From the NCBI GenBank assembly GCA_003451645.1, contig DMER01000254.1, positions 1,331 to 7,691 of the forward strand: DNA of 6,361 bases. The letters run 5' to 3'. Shown in pieces: positions 1 to 5,194 of this stretch. The notes under the pieces were generated by a model. The model saw nothing but the letters and a program-made list of their open reading frames with translations, was not told the origin of the DNA and did not search any database. Positions within the stretch are counted from its first letter, which is position 1; each line of letters starts with the position of its first letter. The position numbers were made by a program, and so were the translations under genes. This DNA is from Alphaproteobacteria bacterium. Lineage in GTDB: Bacteria > Pseudomonadota > Alphaproteobacteria > Micropepsales > Micropepsaceae.

Positions 1-1044
1 CCGATGTCGATCATGGTGGGCGTTGGCAAAGGCGCGCAGGCGGGAATTTTGATTAAGGATGCGGCGGCGCTCGAACGGCTGGAAAAAGTCGATACGTTGG
101 TTGTCGACAAAACCGGCACCTTGACGGAAGGCAAGCCGAAAGTCGTCGCGATGGCCGCCGCGGCGGGCTGGGCGGAGGATGAGGTCCTCCGGCTGGCTGC
201 GAGCCTTGAGCGCGCGAGCGAACATCCGCTGGCGCATGCGATCGTCGCGGCGGCGCACGCGCGCAATCTCGTGCTGACAAACCCTTCGGACGTCCAATCG
301 CCGGTGGGCAAGGGGGTTATGGGCCTGGTGGAAGGCCGCCGCATTATTTTGGGCAACAGCGCCTTTTTGCGCGAGCATGGGGTCGCGACAACCGCACTGG
401 ACGCCGTCGCCGATGGGTATCGGCGTGACGGCGTGACGGGGATTTTTGCGGCCGTCGACGCCGCGCTGGCGGGGGCGCTTGGCATCGCCGATCCGGTCAA
501 AGACAGCACGCGACCGGCCTTGGCGGCCTTGGCCAAGGCGGGCGTTCGAGTGATTATGCTGACCGGCGATAACCGTGTCACGGCGCAAGCGGTCGCCCGC
601 CAGTTGGGCATCACGGAGATTGAAGCCGAAGTATTACCTGATCAAAAAAGCGCGGTCGTCGCGCGCCTCAAGAAAGAAGGCCGCATTGTCGCGATGGCGG
701 GCGACGGCGTGAATGATGCGCCTGCGCTTGCAGCCGCTGATGTCGGGATCGCCATGGGTTCGGGGACAGATGTTGCCATCGAGAGCGCAGGCGTGACGCT
801 GTTGCGGGGCGACCTGATGGGCATCGTCAAAGCGCGACGCCTCAGCCAAGCGACCATGCGCAACATAAGGCAGAATTTGTTCTTTGCGTTCGTCTACAAC
901 GCGGCGGGCGTGCCGGTCGCTGCTGGGGTTTTATACCCGGCCTTCGGGCTCTTGCTGTCGCCGGTGCTGGCGGCGGCGGCGATGGCGTTATCATCGGTCA
1001 GCGTGATCGCCAATGCGCTGCGGCTGCGCGGAGTTTCGCTATGA
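1..1044 (+). CDS. copA: Cu(+)-exporting P1B-type ATPase, C-terminal part (5' end outside window)
   Basis: This is the catalytic half of a copper-translocating P-type ATPase, which exports cytosolic Cu(I) across the inner membrane using ATP. The frame is open from base 1, and the Met at 4-6 is an internal residue ([19 protein letters not shown] is standard mid-protein sequence), so the gene is cut by the window edge. Counting that Met as residue 1, one sees the phosphorylation motif DKTGTLT with Asp35, the SEHPLA ATP-binding motif at 72-77, TGDN at 187-190, and the hinge GDGVNDAP at 233-240. The last two membrane helices carry the Cu(I)-selective residues: Tyr298-Asn299 in FAFVYNAAG, and Met327 with Ser330-Ser331 in [15 protein letters not shown]. 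The CPC helix and any N-terminal metal-binding domains lie upstream and cannot be seen. The stop overlaps the next start as ATGA. Copper specificity is well supported. Confidence 0.96.
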   Translation, partial: PMSIMVGVGKGAQAGILIKDAAALERLEKVDTLVVDKTGTLTEGKPKVVAMAAAAGWAEDEVLRLAASLERASEHPLAHAIVAAAHARNLVLTNPSDVQSPVGKGVMGLVEGRRIILGNSAFLREHGVATTALDAVADGYRRDGVTGIFAAVDAALAGALGIADPVKDSTRPALAALAKAGVRVIMLTGDNRVTAQAVARQLGITEIEAEVLPDQKSAVVARLKKEGRIVAMAGDGVNDAPALAAADVGIAMGSGTDVAIESAGVTLLRGDLMGIVKARRLSQATMRNIRQNLFFAFVYNAAGVPVAAGVLYPAFGLLLSPVLAAAAMALSSVSVIANALRLRGVSL

Positions 1045-1226
1045 CCCGCAACCGCGCCCTGACGCTCATGGCTGTCTCGCTGCTTTTGATCGCCGGGTTT
1101 TACCTGTTGCGGGAACATGGCGGCCACGTTCTTGGCGTCGCGCCCTATCTGCTATTGCTCCTTTGCCCGCTCTTGCATCTGTTTCATGGCCATGGGCCGA
1201 AGGATGGCGGCCATGGCCATTCTTGA
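1041..1226 (+). CDS. DUF2933-family small membrane protein with His-rich tail
   Basis: A 61-residue membrane peptide with two hydrophobic helices, about 6-23 and 29-48, joined by a short loop containing His26 and His29. The second helix has the family-typical [15 protein letters not shown] pattern with Cys42-Pro43. The C-terminal tail ([13 protein letters not shown]) is His/Gly rich. I recognise the pattern as DUF2933, a family of small proteins often found beside copper and other heavy-metal efflux genes; its biochemical role is unknown. The Cys, the tail histidines and the CopA neighbour suggest metal binding at the membrane, which is inference. The start overlaps the copA stop as ATGA, and a GGAG at 1030-1033 lies 7 bases upstream. 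Its 3' end overlaps the next gene by 14 bases. Confidence 0.85.
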   Translation: MTRNRALTLMAVSLLLIAGFYLLREHGGHVLGVAPYLLLLLCPLLHLFHGHGPKDGGHGHS

Positions 1227-2172
1227 GGCCCGCGTGGTTCTCCCTGTCGCGCCAGAGGCGGCGTTCGCCTTTCTGGATGATCAAGTAGAGATGGGGCGGC
1301 ATATGGAAAAACCCTCGCTCATGATGATGGGCGGCCGTATGACGTACCAAATGGACGCGCTAGCGGGGCGGGCCGTGGGATCGGTGATCACCATGGGCGG
1401 GTCATTTCTCGGATTGACCCTGTCAGTTGTCGAAACAGTGACCGAGCGGACGCCACCGGTGCGCAAAGTATGGGCTACGAGCGGCCCTCAACAGCTTTTG
1501 ATCATGGCGTCGTACCGTATGGGCTTTGACCTATCGCCAGGAGGGTCAGGCGCGGCGCTACGGGTGTGGATTGACTATGCGTTGCCGCCGGCGGGTGTTT
1601 GGCGTTGGGTGGGCACGGTCTTGGCACCGCTTTATGCGCGCTGGTGCGTCGGTCGGATGGCGAACGATGCGCAGCGTCATTTTGGCGGCGCGCCGGTTGC
1701 GGCAGCCCCTTGGCCGGTGACGGCACTTGCGGCCGCCTATGCGGCCGTGACAGCGCCCGTCTTTGCGCTGTGGGAATGGGCGCATCTGCCGCTTTACACC
1801 CTTTGGGCGGAACAAGGGCCGGGCGCGAGTTATTGGGCGGCCGTCCATTGCACGGTGGGAGACATGATCCTGGCCTTTGCGACGGCCTGGCTCGCTTTGA
1901 TGATGTGTGCGGCTGTTCCCAGCTGGCGGAATTGGACCGCAGCGGCGACCGGTCTTGTGATGGTTGGCGTCGCGGCGACGGCGCTGCTCGAGATCATCAG
2001 CACGCAATGGCTTGCACGCTGGTCCTATAGCGCGGCAATGCCGCAAGTGCTTGGCATTGGATTGAGCCCGCTTGTCCAATGGAGCGTCGTGCCGCTCTTT
2101 GGCGCGTTCGCCTTGCGACAGCGGATTGCGGCGGCGTTAGCGCCGGCGGCCGGCGGGGGGAGGCAGACATGA
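1213..2172 (+). CDS. SRPBCC-domain / four-TM membrane fusion protein
   Basis: A 319-residue two-part protein. Residues about 1-160 form an SRPBCC (START-like ligand-binding fold) domain: it opens with the typical strand and helix [20 protein letters not shown] and ends with a helix through WCVGRMANDAQRHF. Residues about 165-305 carry four hydrophobic segments (roughly 168-187, 213-232, 241-260, 284-303), with HCTVGDMILAFA, RWSYSAAMPQ and GLSPLVQWSVVP as conserved-looking motifs; I recall these from small uncharacterised membrane proteins. The SRPBCC part is Met rich at 27-47 (seven Met). I chose the start at 1213 because GAAGGA at 1199-1204 lies 8 bases upstream and the fold begins right after it. 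The start at 1204 is the alternative; the frame is open back to 1117 but that stretch is the DUF2933 gene. The stop overlaps cueR as ATGA. Function is unknown; lipid or hydrophobic-ligand handling linked to copper is a guess. Confidence 0.82.
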   Translation: MAILEARVVLPVAPEAAFAFLDDQVEMGRHMEKPSLMMMGGRMTYQMDALAGRAVGSVITMGGSFLGLTLSVVETVTERTPPVRKVWATSGPQQLLIMASYRMGFDLSPGGSGAALRVWIDYALPPAGVWRWVGTVLAPLYARWCVGRMANDAQRHFGGAPVAAAPWPVTALAAAYAAVTAPVFALWEWAHLPLYTLWAEQGPGASYWAAVHCTVGDMILAFATAWLALMMCAAVPSWRNWTAAATGLVMVGVAATALLEIISTQWLARWSYSAAMPQVLGIGLSPLVQWSVVPLFGAFALRQRIAAALAPAAGGGRQT

Positions 2173-2609
2173 ACATAGGGGAAGCTGCGAAGCGCTCGGG
2201 CGTTTCAGCCAAAATGATCCGCTACTATGAAAGCGCTGGGTTGATTGCGAAGGCCGCGCGCTCGGAGGCGGGATACCGCCATTATGCGGACGCGGATTTG
2301 CACCGGTTGCGCTTTATCCACCGGGCGCGGGAATTGGGGTTTCCGATGGTGCGAATCGCCGAGCTCTTGAGCTTGTGGGACAATGAGAGCCGCAGCAACG
2401 GCGAAGTCAAACGACTGGCCGAAAGCCATATCGTCGCATTGAACCGTGAAATCGCCGCCTTGCAGAGCATGGTCAAGACGCTCAGACGTTTGACCGAATC
2501 CTGCCAAGGCGACGGCCGGGCGCATTGTCCTATTTTGGAGGATTTGGCGCATGCGGCCGCGGCGCCGGTGGCGAGCCGGCCGCAGCTGAAGGGCGCGCGG
2601 CGCCCATGA
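2169..2609 (+). CDS. cueR: CueR/HmrR-type MerR-family Cu(I)-responsive activator
   Basis: A 146-residue MerR-family regulator that senses cytosolic Cu(I) and activates promoters with an overlong 19-bp spacer by distorting the DNA. The N-terminal winged helix is plain (MNIGEAAKRSGVSAKMIRYY, then RSEAGYRHY at 31-39), followed by the dimerisation helix at about 80-110. The Cu(I)-binding loop has Cys112 and Cys120 (SCQGDGRAHCPI), the same numbers as in E. coli CueR, to which it aligns without gaps. The position equal to E. coli Ser77 is Asn here, and the C-terminal CC pair of E. coli CueR is absent. The start at 2169 overlaps the previous stop as ATGA and has a G-rich ribosome site, GGGGGGAGG, at 2155-2163. 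A frame open back to 2079 is only overlap with the upstream gene. Its likely target within the window is the operator at 4726-4747. Confidence 0.94.
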   Translation: MNIGEAAKRSGVSAKMIRYYESAGLIAKAARSEAGYRHYADADLHRLRFIHRARELGFPMVRIAELLSLWDNESRSNGEVKRLAESHIVALNREIAALQSMVKTLRRLTESCQGDGRAHCPILEDLAHAAAAPVASRPQLKGARRP

Positions 2610-3238
2610 GGCCGCCTGATGATGTGCCCAGCGCGAGCCCTGCGGTCCATGCGGCGCTAACCGAAGGCTATGAACGCTTGCGTGGTTTCTTGCGCACGCA
2701 GTTCCGGGACGAGCATGAAGCCGAAGAAGTGTTGCACGCGTTTTGCTTGCGGGCGTTGGAGAAAGCTAAATACTTGCGTGACACGCGCGCGGTGCGTAGC
2801 TGGTTGTCGCGCGTTTTGGCGACGACCGTGACGGATTTTCGCCGCCGCCAAGGCGCGCACCGGCGGCGGCACAGTGCTGGGGCGCTTGAAGACTTGCCCG
2901 CGGCGGCCGAACGCATCGATCACGGACAGGCCTTAGCGGCGGCGGTCTGCGCCTGCATCGAAAGATTGTTGAGTGCGTTGTCGGCGGATGATGCGCATGT
3001 AATCACGCGCCTGGATTTACGCGGCGAAAGCCGCCGGTCGGTTGCGCACGAGCTCGGTCTTTCGGTTAATGCGTTGACCGTTCGCTTGCACCGGGCGCGC
3101 CGCGCCGTCAGAGCGCTCATTCTGCGTTTGTGCACGGCCTGCGCGCGGCATGGTTTCGCGCCGTGCGACTGCAAAGACAAGGCGGCGGAAAGGGTGCCCG
3201 GCCACCTGCCTGTGGCGGCCGGGGCTGGGGATCAATGA
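2606..3238 (+). CDS. CorE-like ECF sigma factor with Cys-rich C-terminus
   Basis: A 210-residue RNA polymerase sigma factor of the extracytoplasmic-function class. Region 2 spans about 16-82 (YERLRGFLRTQF, EAEEVLHAFCLRALEKAKY, RAVRSWLSRVLATTVTDFRR) and region 4 about 118-172 (helix-turn-helix SRRSVAHELGLSVNALTVRL). Two cysteine motifs stand out: Cys115-x-Cys117 in the linker just before region 4, and a C-terminal cluster with Cys176, Cys179, His182, Cys187 and Cys189 (CTACARHGFAPCDC). This combination is the hallmark of CorE-type factors (ECF44 group), in which metal binding to the protein itself controls activity; Myxococcus CorE responds to the copper redox state and needs no anti-sigma factor. 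None is seen here. The start overlaps the cueR stop as ATGA, with only a weak AAGGG about 12 bases upstream, so coupling is likely. The last 7 bases overlap the convergent storage gene. Confidence 0.9.
   Translation: MRPPDDVPSASPAVHAALTEGYERLRGFLRTQFRDEHEAEEVLHAFCLRALEKAKYLRDTRAVRSWLSRVLATTVTDFRRRQGAHRRRHSAGALEDLPAAAERIDHGQALAAAVCACIERLLSALSADDAHVITRLDLRGESRRSVAHELGLSVNALTVRLHRARRAVRALILRLCTACARHGFAPCDCKDKAAERVPGHLPVAAGAGDQ
3197..3223 (+). terminator. GC-rich stem-loop at the 3' end of the sigma gene
   Basis: CCCGGCC at 3197-3203 pairs with GGCCGGG at 3217-3223, and AC/GT can extend the stem with a bulge. It lies within the last codons of the sigma factor, shortly before its stop and before the convergent gene end. 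There is no T-run after it, so it may slow polymerase or stabilise the mRNA end rather than act as a classical terminator. In GC-rich coding DNA it could also be chance. Confidence 0.28.
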
Positions 3239-3552
3239 GCGCAAACCTGCCGGCAGGCGTCGGCGCACCGGCGGCAGGCCGCCGCGCAGGCGCGCATCGC
3301 CGGATCGGCGCCAAAAGTATCGCACGAGGCAGCGCAGAGGTCGCAGATTTCAGCGCACAAACGACAAACGCTTTGATGCATGGCCGAGCGCCGCAGCATG
3401 ACGTCGGTGCTGAGCGCGCAGATATGCGCGCAGTCGAGCAGCGCTTGAATATGGGTGGCGGCGGCATGTTTGCCGCCTTTGCTGAGGCACTCGGTCAAGG
3501 CGATGAGGGTGGCGCGATGCGTGTCGTGACACGCGGCGATACAAGCGTCCAT
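3232..3552 (-). CDS. Csp3-like cytosolic copper-storage protein (DUF326, four-helix bundle)
   Basis: A 106-residue Cys-rich helical protein resembling the Csp copper-storage proteins first described in methanotrophs, whose four-helix bundles bind many Cu(I) ions through cysteines lining the core. Fifteen cysteines are at 4, 8, 22, 41, 45, 63, 66, 70, 73, 77, 89, 93, 96, 100 and 104, mostly at helix spacing (CxxC, CxxxC), with His9, His12, His29, His34, His43 and His59. The motifs MHQSVCRLCAEICDLCAASC and ACAAACRRCADACRQVC are characteristic of the family. There is no signal peptide, so it belongs with the cytosolic (Csp3) type rather than the Tat-exported Csp1. The start at 3552 is chosen because AGGA lies 8 bases upstream; a frame open back to 3720 adds 56 residues that resemble neither the family nor an export signal. 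Convergent with the sigma gene and overlapping it by 7 bases. Confidence 0.92.
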   Translation of the reverse strand: MDACIAACHDTHRATLIALTECLSKGGKHAAATHIQALLDCAHICALSTDVMLRRSAMHQSVCRLCAEICDLCAASCDTFGADPAMRACAAACRRCADACRQVCAH

Positions 3553-3601
3553 GGTTTCAGTCCTGTGTTGCGCAGTCGAGCCGATCCCGGCGGCACACCA
3601 A

Positions 3602-3627
3602 AGGACGCAGACCAGGCCAATCCTTAC
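3602..3627 (-). promoter_or_regulatory. Candidate ECF-type promoter for the copper-storage gene
   Basis: Reading leftwards, GTAAG (3627-3623) is followed after 15 bases by CGTCCTT within GGTC-TGCGTCCTT. CGTC is a common -10 core for ECF sigma factors. It would start RNA near 3596, giving a leader of about 45 bases before the ATG at 3552, and would exclude the longer reading of the protein. The same two blocks recur in the opposite direction 15 bases away. Recognition by the CorE-like factor is inference. Confidence 0.4.
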
Positions 3628-3642
3628 AGCCTCGCGCGCTCG

Positions 3643-3669
3643 GTAAGAACGCAGCGGGTCTTGCGTCTT
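3643..3669 (+). promoter_or_regulatory. Candidate ECF-type promoter for the membrane protein / methyltransferase genes
   Basis: GTAAG at 3643-3647 is followed after 16 bases by CGTCTT at 3664-3669, within GGTCTTGCGTCTT. It closely matches the leftward motif at 3602-3627. RNA starting near 3675 would have a leader of about 65 bases before the ATG at 3741. The two GTAAG blocks form an inverted repeat with a 15-base gap, so they could instead be the half sites of an operator. Confidence 0.4.
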
Positions 3670-3740
3670 ATGAGGTCGAGCGGGCGCCGCGGCAGAGGCG
3701 GCGTACGGCGCTCGGACCATTTTGGACGGAGGACCTTCCG

Positions 3741-4031
3741 ATGACGGCGACCACCACTCACGCGATGACGCACGAAGCCTGCGGGCGGTTGCGGCCCTTT
3801 GGCCTGGCTTTAAGCGTTGGGCTTTTCACGGCGGTCACGCTCGGCGCATGTTGGCTATTGGCGCTGCTCTTACCGCAGTTCGGCTTTCATGCGCTGTTCA
3901 CCAGCCTTTATCCGGACGTCGATCTTGCGCCTGGGGCGGTCGCGCTCTGGATTTTCTGCGCCAGCGTTCTGACGGGCCTTTGGACAGGGTTCGTTTTCGC
4001 GCCAATTTACAATTGGGTGCGCGCTTTCTGA
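3741..4031 (+). CDS. DUF5676-like two-helix membrane protein
   Basis: A 96-residue protein with two membrane helices, about 20-44 and 64-89. The segment LFTSLYPDV between them and LTGLWTGFVFAPIYNWV at the end resemble the SLYP...GALWGF...FAWLYN pattern that I associate with DUF5676, a family of small membrane proteins found near metal-resistance genes. No function is known for it. The N-terminus holds His7, His11 and Cys14, and Cys37 and Cys73 lie within the helices, so a metal role is conceivable but unproven. A good ribosome site, GGAGG at 3728-3732, lies 8 bases before the ATG. The methyltransferase starts 36 bases after the stop, so the two are probably co-transcribed from the divergent region upstream. 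Confidence 0.75.
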   Translation: MTATTTHAMTHEACGRLRPFGLALSVGLFTAVTLGACWLLALLLPQFGFHALFTSLYPDVDLAPGAVALWIFCASVLTGLWTGFVFAPIYNWVRAF

Positions 4032-4067
4032 CCAGGTTGACGCGCGGCTCACCGCACGAGAGGGAAC

Positions 4068-4727
4068 ATGACGGACAAAGCATTCACGCCGGCCTTGGGC
4101 TATCATGTTCTGACGCCGCTCTACGATCTAGCGATCGCTGGTCTCACGCGCGAGCGCGTCTGGCGCACGGCGCTCGTGGAAGCGGCCGCGCTCAAGCCGG
4201 GCGTCCGGGTGCTCGATGTCGGGTGCGGCACAGGCTCATTGCTCCGGCGCTTACAGGAACGCTATCCAGACGCCCTGTTGACGGGTCTCGATCCGGACCC
4301 GGCCGTCTTGGCCAAAGCCCGCCGGAAAGTGCGCGCGCACGAAACGCCGCCGCAATTTCATCAGGGGTTCTTGACGGCCGGTTATCTCAAGGCGCACGGC
4401 CCATTCGACGTGATCGTCTCGTCCTTGGTGCTGCATCAAGTGCCGCTGGCGACCAAGCAAGCGCTGTTAACGCTGATGCGCCAGGGCATCGCCGCACAGG
4501 GACGGCTCATCATCGCCGATTATGGCTGGCAGCGTACGGCCATGATGCGCTTCGCCTTTCGCAATACCGTGCAACGTTTGGACGGGCGGACGGACACCCA
4601 GCCCAACGCGGACGGCGTGCTGCCGGCATTACTATCCGACGCGGGGTGGGCCGATGTGCAGGAAATCCGCGTGATCCCGACGTGGACGGGGTCGATCTCG
4701 CTGTACACGGGCACCGCGGCGTCTTGA
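4068..4727 (+). CDS. Class I SAM-dependent methyltransferase (UbiE-like)
   Basis: A 219-residue methyltransferase that transfers a methyl group from S-adenosylmethionine to an unknown acceptor. Motif I is VLDVGCGTG at 48-56, the acidic residue binding the SAM ribose is probably Asp75 (LTGLDPDP), and FDVIVSSLVLHQV at 113-125 is motif IV/post-motif. The N-terminus (GYHVLTPLYDLAIAGLTRE) fits a subgroup of UbiE-like enzymes that I recall from mercury and copper islands. There are no arsenite-methyltransferase cysteines; the only Cys is Cys53 in motif I. The start has GAGAGGG at 4058-4064 just upstream. Its stop codon TGA (4725-4727) is part of the -35 element of the next promoter, so the downstream genes can be transcribed both by read-through and from their own promoter. 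The substrate cannot be told from the sequence; quinone or lipid methylation is possible. Confidence 0.88.
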   Translation: MTDKAFTPALGYHVLTPLYDLAIAGLTRERVWRTALVEAAALKPGVRVLDVGCGTGSLLRRLQERYPDALLTGLDPDPAVLAKARRKVRAHETPPQFHQGFLTAGYLKAHGPFDVIVSSLVLHQVPLATKQALLTLMRQGIAAQGRLIIADYGWQRTAMMRFAFRNTVQRLDGRTDTQPNADGVLPALLSDAGWADVQEIRVIPTWTGSISLYTGTAAS

Positions 4728-4754
4728 CCTTACCCCATGGTAAGGTCTTAGGAT
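4724..4754 (+). promoter_or_regulatory. CueR/HmrR-type copper promoter and operator
   Basis: The -35 TTGACC (4724-4729) and -10 TAGGAT (4749-4754) are separated by 19 bases, the overlong spacer typical of MerR-family targets. Between them lies a perfect inverted repeat, GACCTTACC (4726-4734) and GGTAAGGTC (4739-4747), around CCAT. The arrangement closely resembles the E. coli copA and rhizobial HmrR operators. RNA should start near 4761. CueR encoded at 2169-2609 is the obvious regulator. Confidence 0.92.
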
Positions 4755-4764
4755 TTCGATCACA

Positions 4765-5136
4765 ATGTTGGAACTTCGTCACAGTGTCGGATTGGCGGTC
4801 ATGGCGGTGGTGGCCATCTGGATCGCCGCAACCGGCGGCGCCTACGCATCTTGCCAGCACGTGCCGGCGACGTTGGGCCAGAGCGCGGGCGTGGTGAGCG
4901 TGCGCGCGATTGAAGGGTTACGAATGGGCGGCTTGGCACGCTGTGCGATGCCGTGCCGGGATTGCGCGCCCGAGCGGCGCGGCGGCTGTTGCGCCGGCGC
5001 GCTGCTGGCAGCGTCGGACGCGATCGCGGTTCTGCCGCGGCGTGACCGCGATCCTCCGTGGCATGGCGCCGATCCACGAACATCGCAGGCTGTAGCGCCG
5101 CCTTATCGGCCGCCCAATGCTCCATCGACGACGTAA
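4765..5136 (+). CDS. Exported Cys-rich small protein under CueR control, function unknown
   Basis: A 123-residue protein that I do not recognise with certainty. It opens with a Sec-type signal: Arg5-His6, then a hydrophobic stretch at about 8-27, with likely cleavage after AYA (27) or ASC. Cysteines are at 30, 60, 64, 67, 75 and 76, the last five in ARCAMPCRDCAPERRGGCC. The tail is Pro rich (VAPPYRPPNAP), recalling small exported proteins near copper genes that end in a PP-x-RPP pattern. If cleavage falls before Cys30 it might be a lipoprotein, but YASC is a poor lipobox. The CueR promoter just upstream makes it a copper-induced protein, so binding of Cu in the periplasm is a reasonable inference. 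The predicted RNA start is only about 4 bases before the ATG, so the message is nearly leaderless. A Met at 4801 is an alternative start but would remove the basic N-terminus. Confidence 0.72.
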   Translation: MLELRHSVGLAVMAVVAIWIAATGGAYASCQHVPATLGQSAGVVSVRAIEGLRMGGLARCAMPCRDCAPERRGGCCAGALLAASDAIAVLPRRDRDPPWHGADPRTSQAVAPPYRPPNAPSTT

Positions 5137-5142
5137 GACCAA

Positions 5143-5160
5143 GCCTCGTTCGTGCGAGGC
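5143..5160 (+). other. Intergenic stem-loop between the two exported-protein genes
   Basis: GCCTCG (5143-5148) and CGAGGC (5155-5160) form a 6-bp stem with a 6-base loop, 6 bases after the stop of the first gene and 34 bases before the start of the second. No T-run follows, so full termination is unlikely. It could protect the upstream message or set the ratio of the two products. Confidence 0.45.
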
Positions 5161-5194
5161 GCGAAACACCAACCCACAATCGATGGAGACCACA

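Noticed and set aside
1558..2079. A 173-codon open frame on the minus strand inside the SRPBCC/membrane gene
   Set aside because: Antisense to a well-supported gene, with low-complexity Arg/His/Pro content and no motif.
3245..3256. 12-base palindrome CCTGCCGGCAGG near the convergent gene ends
   Set aside because: It lies within Cys/Arg/Ala codons of the storage protein; short GC palindromes are expected by chance in this composition.
3553..3720. N-terminal extension of the copper-storage protein to a 162-residue form
   Set aside because: The added residues do not look like a Tat or Sec signal (no twin Arg before the hydrophobic part, long basic leader), the start at 3552 has its own ribosome site, and a promoter-like motif lies inside the extension.
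3732..3739. GACCTTCC before the ATG at 3741 as a CueR half site
   Set aside because: There is no matching GGAAGGTC partner or 19-base promoter around it; a single half site is not enough.
3722..4897. A 391-codon open frame on the plus strand
   Set aside because: It runs out of frame through the membrane protein and methyltransferase genes, is Arg/Ala/Gly rich with no recognisable motif, and both genes it overlaps have clear families and ribosome sites. It is a high-GC shadow frame.
5133..5154. GTAAG followed by CGTG as a third ECF-type promoter before the second exported gene
   Set aside because: The spacing is 13 bases and the -10 core CGTC is not present; it overlaps the stem-loop at 5143-5160.
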